Positions 1 to 12,336 of a stretch of 64,000 nucleotides of DNA are shown in pieces. Numbering within the stretch: position 1 is the stretch's first letter; each line of letters starts with the position of its first letter. A model generated the notes under the pieces. It was not told the DNA's origin, searched no databases, and saw only the letters and a program-made list of their open reading frames with translations. Made by a program: the position numbers and the translations under genes. The DNA is from Reticulascus tulasneorum (taxonomy: Eukaryota > Ascomycota > Sordariomycetes > Glomerellales > Reticulascaceae): contig LSAX01000007.1 in NCBI GenBank assembly GCA_001557505.1, positions 2,976,001 through 3,040,000 of the forward strand, written 5' to 3'.

Positions 1-3000
1 GGACACAAGTATTGGCTATTGGGTTAGAAAAGCTAGTGCCAGACCTTATCATTTCTTGCGAACCAAGCTTGGATTCGAAGAGCCGACAAGGGTCCACTTC
101 TTGTCGGGGGGAAATGGAATGCCATCATTAGGCCTAGACAGTACCGTTGGTGTCCATCAAGTTCCTACTTGAAGTAAAGATCCTATTGGGTGTTCTACCA
201 AATTCTGTCTTGAAGTTCCATCAGTATGCTTTCGTTTAAGTAGCCCTTTTTCTTCTTCTTTTCTTTTTCGCATCCTCTGTCCGGACATTTAGCTAAATTC
301 CTCAACTTCTACCTTTAACTAAAAAATAAGGGTCTCTCGCTAGCGGTAAGGCAGGCAGGGCCTGTGAGGCACAATGACGTAGGTTTCTGGCTGTGCCCCA
401 TCCATGCGTCTAGCGTTTCAAGTGTTATTCGGCTGAGAAACACTCAGTCAAATGGACAGTGCATCTGTACCGCATCTCCTTTCACACACAGAGGCATTTC
501 CCATTCCCGTCCCATTCCTAGACCTACTTTATGCAACGACACTGAATGTGACTTTGATTGTAATGACATCTTTAACATTATTGCTATGCACATGTATCAA
601 ACAATCAGCAAACGGCAAGAGAGAACGTGGTCGGAAGGAAGTAGTGCGAGCCAGCCATGACTTGATCCAAGTCGGTCCACACCATCCACGCACAGAGAGT
701 AGGATGATCAATGCAGATCGGCGGTGGTATGCCCCATCTCTGGTCTTACTTTGCGGACCCGAGAAGAAGAGCAGGCCGGATTGTCGAGGCTTCCACACGG
801 GAGTGGCTTTCAAGAAGAAGTAAGCATTAGTAGAACCCCCATGGATAGTGAGAGGTGCGGTGTGAGGTCTCATCAGTCGCGCATCGGAAGGGGGACTCTG
901 TTAAATGAAAGCCCCGGATAGCAGAGTTAGGTAGGTAAATACGTAGTAATTACAGGTGGAGTTACGCAAGTGCTGCTTTGTATGGGCAAGGCATCGCTGC
1001 GGTGCACATGAACCTCCCCTAGCGGATGATCCTTTCATACAAAGGCAGCTAGTCCAAGATGTGTGTATGAGCTGATAACCAGCGATTCAGAAACACCAAG
1101 CCATGTGTTAGGGGCTTGTCATGCTGTTTGTGGATAGATGGTGGACGATCTGGAAAGCTGGTCGCGGGTTTGGTGGTTTCTAGTTCAACCTACGAATTGA
1201 GGCCCAAGTGCAGCCAGTTGGGGCGCAAGCGGGTGTTGTCCAGCCACTCACAGCAAAAGCAAAATGATGCCTCCACCAGGAATGATGCACTGAAGTCTTA
1301 GAAACGGCTGTTACTCTGGACTCTCTATGGTCAGAGCCAGCTCCGCACATGTGGCGAATGTCTTAATGTCTTTGGAAGTGTGAATCCGGGTGGCAGAGTA
1401 GCTTCAAGACCGCTCAATCATGAATACGTCCGTTCAATGCTGCGCTGGCCTCCGAAGTTTGAAGGCGCTGTGTGCTTTTGCGCAGAGGGACCTAATAAAC
1501 CATGTTCACAGCCGATGGGGATGGATACGCAGAGCGGAAAATAGATACGAGAAGCCGGCTTTAAGGATTGTCCAAACGTGGTGGAAAGGAAGATCGGCTC
1601 GCACCAAGATGACCTGGAGGGGTTCCGTAGTGCCATCAGGCCATTGATCGCCAACGGTATTTCCATCTGAGCGGCCACATGCTTGCCAATAATGACAATT
1701 TGACTATGGGTACCATTGGAAGACCTCAAAGCTCCGCCAGGTTGGCAGGCTTGCCAGGCCAATGCCGAGTCAGAATCTCGGAATATCAAGCCAAGGGCGA
1801 CGTGCCGGAAGACTTTTTCTTTCGCTTTCATGCAGGCCACCTATAGTTGAGCTGATTGTGGCGGCATGGATAAAGCCAAACCAGATATATTCCATGTACG
1901 CCCGATGATCACAGCCAGGGAGTTGGATGTCCATCTTCTGCGCGTAGGGGTTGATACTTAAGAAGGAGACCGCAGGGGTTTATTTCAAATCCGTGTTCGC
2001 CCAGAGTCGGGCTTTAGAATCATAACTCGACTTCATTGAGTGCCTATTTGAGCCCGAGTATTGCTTAACGGAACCTTCAAACTCCTATATCGAAGATCCT
2101 TCTGCACAGCAGTCAATTCTCTGGACGCCAGCACCGTTGCTGAGGTCCTTTACGGAAATAGCTACATTTCAGAGCAACAGCCTCTCAATCGGAACTAGGA
2201 CGTCCATATCGCTCGCGACAGTACGTCGCAGTAGGCGTGCTTTTATAGACTTGCCCCGCCGGGATATACCCAGTATCTATTGAGCATTGTAATGGGGTAC
2301 AGGTAAGCAACTGATCGGAATATATTTGTTTCTCAGCCCTTTGTCGTGGATGTTGCGCTCCACGCTCATCGCCTTGTCTCATCAACAACATTAGAATATC
2401 TCTGACTTATTTAGAACCTGTATTGGTACAGTCATCTACAAGGATATCTCGGAATCAAAGTCCGGATCGCAAACACGAGCTCCATAGGGTTGCCCCATCT
2501 CCCAATCTCTCCCGCTCCTGGCGGAAGGACAAAGAGAAACACGGACCGGGTCTTTGCCAATATAATACCCGCCCACACCCCTTCCGTGACCTGTGTACCC
2601 AACCAGACATTCTTTGTTCAGTTGGTGCTTGCACCGAACGGCTTGCCAGAGCACCTAGATCATCGGTGGTGCTGTTTCCGTCTGTCGCTTTATCAGCAAA
2701 GGGCAGTGCTGTTTGCTCCCACCATCACCACAAACCCACGTCCCCCAGAGTCTTGAATAATCTCGCCGACCTCACCTCAAACGCCTCGCCCAGCTTTTGC
2801 CCCATTGTCAAAGCTGATTGCGGTTGATCAGCAAGCAACGACCAAGCATCTTATGCCAAGCTCGCCAACAGCGGTGTTTCCACACCCCCCAGCCGAACTT
2901 CCGAGTGGTCCCACACAAGGACAGACACACACAGAGCAGCTGCCAATCCGAGGACCATCGATCTTTCAGGAGTGATCAGTCCTTGTCTCTATTTCTAAAG

Positions 3001-3290
3001 GTCCAGCAACGGCAACAACTCGGACGATTGTCCCTGCCGTTCGACTTAGACTTGATCAATTTACACCGAGTCGAACGAGAGACGATTTTGCCTCGAACCA
3101 ACAACGAACCTTGCTGTCAGCCACGAAACGCCGCTCCCGCTACCCGCCACTAATTCACCAGCGGAGTAACCCCAGGGTCAACTTCGAAGCACGCCTGGCG
3201 CAGTCACGATCCTCCATTTGAAAGCCTGTCTCGACCAGCGGATTATGATTCAACTCTTCGCCCGACTGATATAAGACGACTTGTTGTGGA
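1..3290. other. Gene-free stretch at the window start
   Basis: No reading frame here has a recognisable domain, convincing length or consistent splice sites. The longest, on the minus strand at about 1418-1840, is 140 codons and resembles no family I know. The last several hundred bases before 3291 are C-rich and lie just upstream of the first coding exon, so they are probably promoter and 5' leader. I see no tRNA or other RNA gene. Confidence 0.5.
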
Positions 3291-5347
3291 ATGCAAAAAC
3301 AAGGGAGTGACAAACAACAGGACATTGGGACCGAGGAGGCGACTATGGCGAATCTGGGTCGGTCCTTCAAATCGCCGGGTTTCCTTTCGCGGGGCACCCG
3401 GAGACCAAATATGGCTGCGAGAACATTCTCCAACTCGTCGGACGTGTCGGTGGCGTCTGCCGGCTCCAGATCAGACGACCACACCGACTTCGCTATGTCG
3501 GGCTTCAACACGCCGGTCATTGAGAAAGCGGCCAGCGATGGATTCTTTATCACAGGAGTTCAAGAGTCTGCACCGAAGGATGTGCAGTTCCCAAGAGGCG
3601 AGTGGAATTCCTCTAGCCAACACACCATCCTGCCCCTTAACCCGCCCATAGTGGCTACGGATATGCCAACCTCTCCCCCGTTTTGCCTTCATACGTTTAG
3701 TGTCATTTATTGGTGTTTTGCTTGGAGCAAGTTGCTCGGAAATCCTCTTCATCATCTCTGGAATCCTCCCGCTTACCCGATACACGATGTTGTGCACGAA
3801 GCGCGCCAACAGTTTGCGAGTGCAGACCATAGTACGGAGTATTGCTTGGTGGCTTCCAACGCCAGGCCAACCTGTGGCGTGTCTCAGCCCGAGCGTTCTG
3901 TCTGGAGTCCCAAGTATCACAACGCGCCCATAGAACCGTTGAGATGATGCGCCACTGCACCCACTGACTGCATCGGTACGAAATACAGGGGATTTGATTC
4001 ACTTTGGCGCTGCGCTTGCTTACTTCGTACCGCAAATTAAACTCGCTGGGCCTGTCTTGCCGCTTCAGGAATAGCCTCAGAGAGACCCCTGTAGTGGGGG
4101 TCGTTTCGGGGTATGGAGTACCCTCAAGCGTCATCGTCATCTTGCGTCTCACACGCGCATTCACAAATCGCATCTGCATTCTTCCCGCTCCCCCCGTTGA
4201 CATTTGCGAACTGTTGCGTCATGGCTTTCAAACTTTGCGATTAGATATAATTTCACGAGGCCCAATTGCCGACCATCATGCTGACCTGAGTTTGTTTCGC
4301 AGGCGGGATAATCGCGGCTGGCAATATTGATCTCTTGCCCATCCAGTCAGCCAGACTTAGTCGCAGTCGCCCTATCGCCATTGAATTGCCGACCACTGTC
4401 CGAAAGCCCAACACCGCCCCGGTGTGCACTCCTCCCGAGCCGCTCTCTGCCCGCGGTGATCTCCCTGGGTATGCTGCCCGTCTATTAGTTGCATTTGCGA
4501 GAGCCTGATACTGACAAAGTGGCGCAGTGGCTACTTCCCTCTCCACGAAGACCCGAAGGCTCGTTTACGTCGCCCTCATCCTTTTCATACCGACGCTAGA
4601 AAGGCACTCAACCAGCCGACCAGCTCCGCGGTCGAACCTGCATCTCCACCAGAAGAAAGGACTGCTTCCGTTTCTACCATGCCCGAACCAACCCATATGT
4701 CGTCTTTGAACGCTGCGAGCGTAGGCGACTCACGCTCGAATACGCCAATTACATCATACCTCCCCAGCGGGGTTCACGATAGCCCTTTACCACTGGGGAA
4801 GTATTATCCTTCAAACTACGAAGGGAGAAACAACCAACAACAATACCAACGGCCGCTCGCCCACGCCAGTCATTCCTCTCCAGCCAAATCTGATTCTCCA
4901 GTATCAACCCGGACAAGTGATGCCATGCAGTCACCGCGATCCGATTCCGAAGCAAAGCGGAAGCTTCAGCAATATCAACGTGATATGATAGCTCAGGCCA
5001 GGCTGGCAGCGAGTGAGGTCATGGGGGGCGCTGTGAAATTCAATGTGACAAGCAGCTCCGGAGTTTCTCTCAATGGGGTATCATTGAAAAATAGGCAAAT
5101 GGGTGGTTCGGCAATTCACAAACCGACTTCTCCAAGACTGCTTCCTCTCGGAAGCCCTGGGCCGGTGACACCCATGGAGTTAGAATCCGGCGATGGCGGT
5201 TACCTTGATCGTGGCCGAGTCTCTGCAGGGATGGATGACAATGGCCGAAATCGTGACCGTGTTAGAGCCATAAGAGCCGACGAGGAGCGTAGGCGACGCG
5301 AAGGCGCATCTTCTCCGGTGGTCGAACTCGGGCCACAGGCGTTTTGA
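3291..5347 (+). CDS. Ser/Pro-rich fungal protein of unknown function (multi-exon, middle unresolved)
   Basis: No domain of known function is visible. The first exon begins at ATG 3291 or, perhaps better, at the in-frame ATG 3345, and encodes a basic Ser-rich start (NLGRSFKSPGFLSRG) followed by acidic, Ser-rich sequence to at least about 3680. Two later exons are well supported: 4303-4468, and 4528-5347 ending in TGA. They are joined by a 59-base intron (donor GTATGC, branch CTGAC, acceptor GCGCAG) that keeps the frame, and the first of them follows a good acceptor (GCTGAC then TTTCGCAG at 4302). The last exon contains YFPLHEDPKARLRRPHPF, many SP/TP sites, a short charged helix (EAKRKLQQYQRDMIAQARLA) and a charged C-terminus. 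I could not fix how the exons between about 3680 and 4303 connect, so the protein length is unknown. The many SP/TP sites suggest a phosphorylated regulatory or scaffold protein, but that is inference. Confidence 0.6.
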
Positions 5348-6181
5348 TCTTTGACCGTCAAATACCCTAATGTTGCCAATCAACTGGGAAGGCATTTTGT
5401 GGGTTGGCTCTACTGTCGGTCGGCGCCAAACGAGAAATTCACACAAAATTGACGAGTGAAAGGGTATATTGAAATTTATATTTCTATACCCTACATGTAC
5501 TGTCTTTGGGAGTTTATGATACCCTGACGTGGTTGTTCCACGATCATTTGGAGTCTAACGAGGAGCGCCCCGCGCGTCTGGGACTTGGGCTTTTCTACAT
5601 CATTCAGCTCTTCAACTAGGTTTAGACTTGTTATTGCTCTTGTCCAAAAAGTAGTCCTTCTCGATTGCTTACAGATTAGTAAGCTGTCGTTGTGACACCG
5701 CGCGTCGAGGAATCAAAATTAGAGGGTTTCCTTAGGGGATTAAAAAGACCAAGAACATTTATAAAGAGAATCTATCCCGGCGGCTTCTTGAAAACAGCTC
5801 GTGGTTCAGAATGTTCCTACAAACGATTTGTCCAGATAACCGTAATGAGGTCAGGACGTCGGCCCTTGCCATCTTAGGTTCCTGTTATATCCAACTGCTT
5901 CTGGGTCTTCTGTTGACTCAACGGCCATCTTCCCTTTGCGGTCCGAACAGCTTACTCGAGGTTGGCCACTGGCTTGTCAATTTTAGTGCCTTGCGTGATC
6001 TGGGAGAGGCTGTGAACCCAGTCATGATGACCTGCGTCGATCCATGCTAGGCATCGCGGCAGCTCAGGCGCTGATATCTTGGATTAGATGACCAGGCAGG
6101 AACCCGAAGAGCTGGAAGGCCTCACATTCTTCTCAGCAATACAACATTAACAAGATACGCGCAATTATAAACTTGGACATT
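5348..6181. other. Convergent intergenic region
   Basis: This lies between two genes that converge, so it should hold both 3' ends. No open frame, repeat or RNA gene is evident. Confidence 0.5.
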
Positions 6182-7748
6182 CTAGACAGCCCTGCAGTAG
6201 TTGGCGGGAAAGTTGCCCTTGACCCCGTCAAGTTCACCAACCCACCAGTCCTGATCTGTGTTTGTCTTTTTGATAATCTTAATCCTATCCCCTTCCCGAA
6301 AACTTAAATCGCCACTACTTCCTCCCGCAAAGTCAAACTGAGCAATTACGAACTCCTCTGCTTGTTGGAATCGTTTGGCAGGGGGAGGAGGGGGTGGCTT
6401 TTTCTTGCCCAGGACGAGACTTGAGCTTGAGTATGTCGCAGGCTGACCCCGGCCAAAATAGTCGGATCGTAAGCCGGGTGAAGTCTGATCCGGTGATTGT
6501 ACTTTTCCAAGAACCGTCGCGGTAGTAAAATCGGTGGGTGCAAGTATATTCGACCTTGTGGAGATATTTGTGCTGCTGGACCTTGGGCTCGGCTGAGGCG
6601 AATAGTCCGAAGGCGTTGCGGGCTGTAGGGAGCTTGATGAGGGTATCCGCATAGGTCTCGGAGTAGGACCTCCAGCGGATTCTCTCGCAGACGGTATCAA
6701 GCCGGATGTGGTGCGGCCAAACTCAACTCTTGAGGTTGCCGAAGATGCGGAGGCCTTCCGAGCTTGTCCGTCTTCTGGCAAAGTCATGGGTTGACGGACT
6801 GCTTTCCCATGAGCTATGCAACTGATCGACTCGGCTTCCTTCTGGATGGGTTTATACGCTAAAGACCAGTCTGATATCACTTCATCCATAGGAGGTGGCG
6901 GGGATAGAAAGCCATTTTCCTCGCAGTAGTTGTGAAGCACAGTATAATAGAGCCCCAGGAGTCTGTTTTGGATGGTGATGTGTGTTGCGAGCAGCGGCGG
7001 GATGAGCTCAAAAGCAGCCGCAACGATTGGGGGCAATGTCTCTCGCAGATGTGCATCGGCCATCTGGAATTCCTTGTGACAGTTGTCAATACTGGCAAAC
7101 CGGGTTAGGATTGGGAGCCATACCTCTGCTGTGCGAGCCATCTCTTCCTCGGCTTTAGCCAGTTGAGAATCCTCCTTTGGCGTCTTACTTCCCTTCTTCT
7201 GGAGCTTTTTTACTTTGTCCTGGCATTTCTCATAGTCCAGTCTCTTATTCTCCCTCTTCTTGATGGTCTTCCGAATGGGTTGAATGTAATCTCGGGCGTC
7301 TGTAGCAGGTTTAATGATTTGTGTATCAATTGCGGTGATTTCTTCGACCAATTCGTCCTTCAGCTCGGAATAAGCTTCTTGTAGTTTGAACGTGCGACTC
7401 AATTGTAATTCTGGTGTCGGCGCGCTGGGGCGGCCGTGGCCATCTGTTGCCCCGACTATGGGATCGTAGAGACCCTCGTATTCTTTCACGATTCCCCATT
7501 GAGTGGTGGCAGTGGATACCCAGGCATCCCGCAAGCTTTTGGTGTTTTCTATGATCTTGGTAAGGAAGAAGAAGGTTAGCAAAGTACGCGCTGGACTCGC
7601 AGAGAAGTCCCAAAAGGAGTGTGACATTGGTCACCTTGGCTAAGACTTTGTCGGCATCTTCGTAGTCATTCAAGATGACGGATACCTTGGCATTGTCCCC
7701 AGGGTTCTTGCTTGTCAGCTTTCCAATTTGCCTTTGCATAGACTGCAT
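6182..7748 (-). CDS. BAR domain and SH3 domain protein (endocytosis/actin adaptor)
   Basis: The gene has two exons, 7748-7635 and 7555-6182, split by a 79-base phase-0 intron, giving 495 residues. The N-terminal 250 or so residues are a BAR domain: a predicted helical, Lys/Glu-rich region opening with MQSMQRQIGKLTSKN and containing ENTKSLRDAW and the charged coiled stretch around KRENKRLDYEKCQDKVKKL. A Ser/Pro-rich linker follows, with a polyproline run (KKKPPPPPPAKR, about 420-431). The C-terminal 58 residues (about 438-495) form a typical SH3 domain, with AQFDF, the WWVGEL tryptophan pair and GNFPANYC. BAR-SH3 proteins of the amphiphysin/Rvs167 kind sense or bend membranes and recruit actin regulators at endocytic sites through SH3-proline contacts; this function is inferred from the family. 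The start is the first ATG and sits directly at the conserved N-terminus. It shares the 7749-8911 promoter region with the divergent gene at 8912. Confidence 0.88.
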
Positions 7749-8911
7749 GTTGTCGGCGGTTTATGTCGTGCGAGCCTCCAACTAAGGTGGGTGAGGGTAG
7801 CCACAGCGCATCAAGCAACGCGACCAGATGCAAATGAGAGAGATTCGAAATCGAGGACTCGTATGTTATTCGGTCCTTTCCTGCTTGAGGAGATAACGGG
7901 CGTGTATTTCGCAACGTGGGTCAACAATCGAGTTGGAAGAGTAGAATTCCCGGTAGGAAGACGTGAGGCAGACAACAAAATACTTGGTTGGTGGGATGCC
8001 GTAGGATGGGATGGTGGGTTGAGTGTGTCACACGGCGGCGCAGTTACGAGCACTCTTCACCCGAGCCAACAATATGCATATCCTGTACTGAGTTGGCTCC
8101 CTTACGAAACCTCCGGAATATGGAGAGATTATCCCATTGGCGAACACCGGCAATGGCGTTTCCTGGTCGCTGGAAATAGCTGACATTGAACTGCCAACAA
8201 TCTACAGATCTACAGCAACACGCATACAGTCCGGACCGGGTATATTGGGTTAGATAGATGCCTTGTCATCGTAAGAAGCCCACCATGCTCTGCCTAGGTA
8301 TGTAGGTCATTATCGCCCCACAGGTAGGCGTCTTGGCCACTAAATAAAGAACCCTACCCTCGTTTCGCATCCGGGCCAGTGGGCAAGTTCTTTTCAATTT
8401 AATATCCATCTCATCTGATTCAAGCCTCGCAACTGATTCGCCTAAGCACTGGCTCACAGGTAATTATGTAGGCGTGATAGGTACACGTAGGGTACTGTAA
8501 GGTAGGTGATAGTGGGGGGAGGGGGATAGTTATTTATTTATTTGGTGACCGCCCTATTGATGCCTGTTCCTTGACGGTACAGTACTAGCAAAGGTCACAT
8601 GCTTTGGCGTTGTAGTTTAGGTTATCTTACCACACGCAATTCCCATGCCTTACAAACGAACAAGCCTCTCTCACCACCACCCCACCCCCACATGACGCGT
8701 CTCGCTGGCAAAACTGGCGCATCCGGACCGCGTCGATGGTATTGAATTGCTCGTCCGAACAAGCCCGCCTACGATGTCCAGATGCTATGTCTGCCCGCAC
8801 ACGCGTTGAACTTCAAATGTCATGAAAGCGTGATTGTTTTTGAAAGCCAATCGTCCACACCGTCTGTCACTATGTGTCAGACCCGAAATTGCTGGAATTA
8901 CGGCCTTCACG
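7749..8911. other. Divergent promoter region
   Basis: This 1.16-kb stretch separates the BAR-SH3 gene (-) from the Mte1/Dbl2-type gene (+), so both promoters must lie here. It holds short G-rich and AT tracts near 8515-8545 and several TAGGTA-type words, but I can assign no factor site. The open frames in it are short and resemble nothing known. Confidence 0.45.
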
Positions 8912-11380
8912 ATGTCTCTACAAAGCTCTATAAATAATGTCATCCCCCCGCTACCGAGTACCGCCACTGTTCTTGACTTCATTTGCCTCTTCACTCATGA
9001 TCTGAAGCGGAAGCAAAAGCGATGGCAAGATGGGCGCCTTAAGTTTCACACTTTCAACAAGCGGCTCATGGTGTATGACGATCGGGGCAATTCCATTGGA
9101 GATACGCACTGGAGGGAAGATTTCGAGTTTGGAGAGGGCGAGGAGGTTCAATTGGACCGCGGGGGCGTCATTGTTCAGGTATCCGATTATGTCGGTCGCA
9201 AAGAGCAGGATCTGTCTGAGCTTGTGGACAAGAGGGTGAAGGACATGGAACTGCGACATTTGCGCATGACAGCTTCATCCGTCAGCACGCCGGCTCCCAT
9301 CCATCACAGTGCATTACATTCGCAGCAGACACCACGGCTACACTCAAATCGCCGTCCACTCAATGAACTTATCAATACCCCCGGGGGACGTCATGGGAGA
9401 GCAGTGATCTCGCAGACATCGCCGTACGAAGACCGACTCCATCAGCCGCATGGTCCACAGGAGGATCATCTTCGGCCGCCCAAGAGAAGGAAGCGCGATG
9501 TTTCTCCTCCAAGCAAAAGTGGATATGCACAGAGCCTCTTTGGCGCCACCCTGACGCTTTCTTCTTGGTCTGCCTCCGTTCAGCCTGCATGCCCTGAAAG
9601 ACGTGATGTCGGGCTCAGGAGTACAACTTGCGAGGAAGGGTCTTCACGAACCGGCATTGTCCGCAGTTTTGGCTCTCTTCAGGTCCCTCCTTCCGTCGAA
9701 AACAGTAAAGTCATTAGAGATCCAGCTGAGCTCAGTCGCCAGCCCAGCTCATCCGCCAAAAACGGAGCTTCAGAAACGTCAGCAAGAGCTGGTGTGTCGA
9801 TGCCTGCGGAACGTACCAAGGCGTTACCCCAAGCCACAAACGATGCAACACGCCGTCGAGCCTCAGAGCTGAATGGTGATCGACTGGCAGGTCATGACGA
9901 TGGCATCGGGACCATAAAACAGGTAGGGCCTTTAGTCTCTGCCAGGATCTCTAGGCCGCCGCTACTGCCAGAGATTTCCCCAGGACAGGTGATGGCAGAA
10001 AAACCTGTGATGGCAGTCTGCTCGCGGAAAGGGACAAAATCCAATGGTCAGCTGCCGCCGGCGCCGAGTGCTAGATCTCAAGGAGATGATGGTCTGCTAC
10101 GCAAGCCGTCAAAAACAAAGGCGGTATATGCGTCAGCCTGTGGCCCAGGAATAGAAGGTATCGGAGCTTCACGAATAGGGCCGACTCGGCTCAGCAACAG
10201 CGACGTATCCAACATAGAGCGCCCCAGCACTCTGGTAGACGAACCAAAGACCGAGTTGCGCATCAGGTCAAAGCCGAAGCGCGGTCTTCTAATGGTGTCA
10301 GAGAAAGCATCGGCCGGGAAAGCTCATGGACGCGATCCAAAAATGCCGGCCAGCAACCGGCGACTATCGCCGAGTAGGGACAACCACGACCAAAAGAACC
10401 CGGAGTCAGACATGACCGTCAGGGATATTCTACTTGAGGTTGCAAGCGATGCTTCTTCCCATGGGGCTGCCAAGTCTCTGCGTGGTATTGGAATATCAGT
10501 CACTGGACCATCGCGCAATGTGATCGAACAGAGCAACAAAGCATCACGGCCATTGGTCTCTGCAGGAAGGGGGGTTACAGTCCTCTCTAAACGAACGGCT
10601 CCAAATGAATCTGCCGTCGATAGCACGGAGGCTCAAGTGGAACATCGGGCTGGCAAGATGTCTGGGTCCATAAGTTTCACCGCCACAGTAGAAACAAAAT
10701 CTGCTGGAGCGACGACCCATCACGCAGATCAGTTACCCCAGGCTTGTAGTACAGTCGTAACCGATGACAGCTCTAGCTTTACACGTCCTCAATTTTCCAA
10801 ACACCTCATGGACCAAAGTAGCACGGGTTTTCAGGCCCAGTCAACCTCACGGGATCCTGGAGTAAGCGGCCGGAGGTTAGGTCCAAGACTAGCCTCTCTC
10901 GGACGAAGGGGTGTGAAAAGCAAAGAGATAATTGGATACCCAACTCATGAGGAAGACCGATGCCCAACTTTCCAGCGTGAATCAATGCCGGGACCTTACA
11001 TTGAGGGTGCCATCGATCGAGGCCCAAGAAGTTGCGTTCCATCTGTTTATGAGGCAGGAAACAAACCGCAGGAGCCTTCTTCAAAGTTGCACCAACTTGC
11101 GCCGTTGGCAAACCCGGCCACAAGAGGCAAAAAAGCGGCAAAATCATCGGATGCAGCTGGACAGCTTCCCCAAACCGTTGTGCCAGCCAATCCCGCGCTC
11201 GAGAGTTTGGGAGAGACCAGTCGGCGAACCAAACCTCTTGGTCAGGCCGAAAGAGCTGAGGAGATTGTGTCCGACATACCAGTCCAATCCTCCAGGAAGC
11301 TCCCCGGTTTTGCCAAGGCAAATGGGGGACCCTGGAGTAGGGAAGCCCATGACTTATTGGAGAACAGACGGCCGTCATGA
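8912..11380 (+). CDS. ZGRF1-like N-terminal domain protein (DUF2439; Mte1/Dbl2 type), DNA repair
   Basis: This is an intronless frame of 822 residues when started at ATG 8912. The frame stays open a little upstream, to an ATG at 8834, but the conserved domain begins just after 8912. Residues about 20-100 match the DUF2439/ZGRF1 N-terminal domain: DFICLFTHDLKRKQKRWQDG, then LKFHTFNKRLMVYDD, IGDTHWRED, and EVQLDRGGVIVQV. In yeasts this domain defines Mte1 and Dbl2, which partner the Mph1/Fml1 helicase and act on recombination intermediates at broken DNA or stalled forks. As in those proteins, no helicase motor is fused here, unlike animal ZGRF1. The remaining 700 residues are long, basic, Ser-rich and look disordered, with possible nuclear localisation clusters such as PPKRRKRDVSPP. 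The repair role is inferred from the domain family; the identity of the domain I consider secure. Confidence 0.82.
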   Translation: MSLQSSINNVIPPLPSTATVLDFICLFTHDLKRKQKRWQDGRLKFHTFNKRLMVYDDRGNSIGDTHWREDFEFGEGEEVQLDRGGVIVQVSDYVGRKEQDLSELVDKRVKDMELRHLRMTASSVSTPAPIHHSALHSQQTPRLHSNRRPLNELINTPGGRHGRAVISQTSPYEDRLHQPHGPQEDHLRPPKRRKRDVSPPSKSGYAQSLFGATLTLSSWSASVQPACPERRDVGLRSTTCEEGSSRTGIVRSFGSLQVPPSVENSKVIRDPAELSRQPSSSAKNGASETSARAGVSMPAERTKALPQATNDATRRRASELNGDRLAGHDDGIGTIKQVGPLVSARISRPPLLPEISPGQVMAEKPVMAVCSRKGTKSNGQLPPAPSARSQGDDGLLRKPSKTKAVYASACGPGIEGIGASRIGPTRLSNSDVSNIERPSTLVDEPKTELRIRSKPKRGLLMVSEKASAGKAHGRDPKMPASNRRLSPSRDNHDQKNPESDMTVRDILLEVASDASSHGAAKSLRGIGISVTGPSRNVIEQSNKASRPLVSAGRGVTVLSKRTAPNESAVDSTEAQVEHRAGKMSGSISFTATVETKSAGATTHHADQLPQACSTVVTDDSSSFTRPQFSKHLMDQSSTGFQAQSTSRDPGVSGRRLGPRLASLGRRGVKSKEIIGYPTHEEDRCPTFQRESMPGPYIEGAIDRGPRSCVPSVYEAGNKPQEPSSKLHQLAPLANPATRGKKAAKSSDAAGQLPQTVVPANPALESLGETSRRTKPLGQAERAEEIVSDIPVQSSRKLPGFAKANGGPWSREAHDLLENRRPS

Positions 11381-12336
11381 ATATCGGACTAACACTCGAC
11401 ATTTCCTTCTATAAGTGGCAAGTGAAGGAGATTGCGAGGAGATTGCAGGGACTTGTAAGACACGATTCTCAACAGACGTAATAAAGATTAGCTTCAAACG
11501 ATCTGCGACATCCACTTGATCTAGCAACTCCTGATAACAACACATGCTAGCCAGGTGTGTCTGTGGAATGAATCATGAGCCTTGTTTTGCTGACATTTTC
11601 TCTGCCATTGCAGTCCGACGAGGCTATCGATGCGCTGCAGAGCTTGCAGCCGCCATTTTCTCGTCTGTGCACTTTGTACGTCGAAATAGCGGTCAACAAA
11701 GTTGGATTTGCAGCCCATCCTTCCAGCTAGATAATTGAACAGCTATCTGCTTTTCTCGTAGTGGTCGTTTTCGGCACTTATCCTGCTGACACAAGCAGCA
11801 ACTTGCAGAATGCCTGCCCGGTGGCGCAGTTCTGCCTTGTCGCCGCCTTATTTCTACCACCCATAGGCACGTCATATTGCGTGCATATTCACTGTTGCGA
11901 ATGGGTCGCGCGACATCGTCAAGTCGCCCGATACGTAAGTACAGTAGCGGAAACGAGGCGACCACGGATGCGAGGGCCAACGCGTGTTCCTCTGCACCTC
12001 CAGAAATGTGGTTACGGCCTCCCTCTGTCGAAGTTCTGGGTAGTTGGAGACAGCCCAGTCAGCCCAGTGCCTTTGTTGCACCAGATATATCCTCTCACGG
12101 TAGCACCTGTCCCTTGCCGCGTCCCTCCGCTCTCTGATTCCCTTCTATCACATCTCGTTCGCACAACCTGTTATGGATTATTCTTTGTGCCTTGCTGTCT
12201 GCAACCTTTCCAAACTCTGCCAGGCAGATTGCCACGGCGCCTTTTCCTGGTCCTACAGTTAAATTTGTCCTGCGCGAGGCTGTGGCGATCACCATCCCAG
12301 TCAGATCCACGACCAGAACACTGGTTTCTGTCGAAA
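11381..12336. other. Intergenic region with the next gene's 5' leader
   Basis: Two plus-strand genes flank this tandem intergenic region. Frames that run through 11761-12336 in the same phase as the downstream exon are probably untranslated leader, because the conserved-looking protein begins at ATG 12337. No RNA gene or repeat is seen. Confidence 0.45.

Noticed and set aside
1418..1840. 140-codon minus-strand frame near the window start
   Set aside because: No domain, no splice context and an overlapping frame of similar quality on the other strand; chance frame in non-coding DNA.
10806..11414. Frames of about 160-200 codons on both strands
   Set aside because: Shadows of the disordered C-terminal part of the Mte1/Dbl2-type gene.
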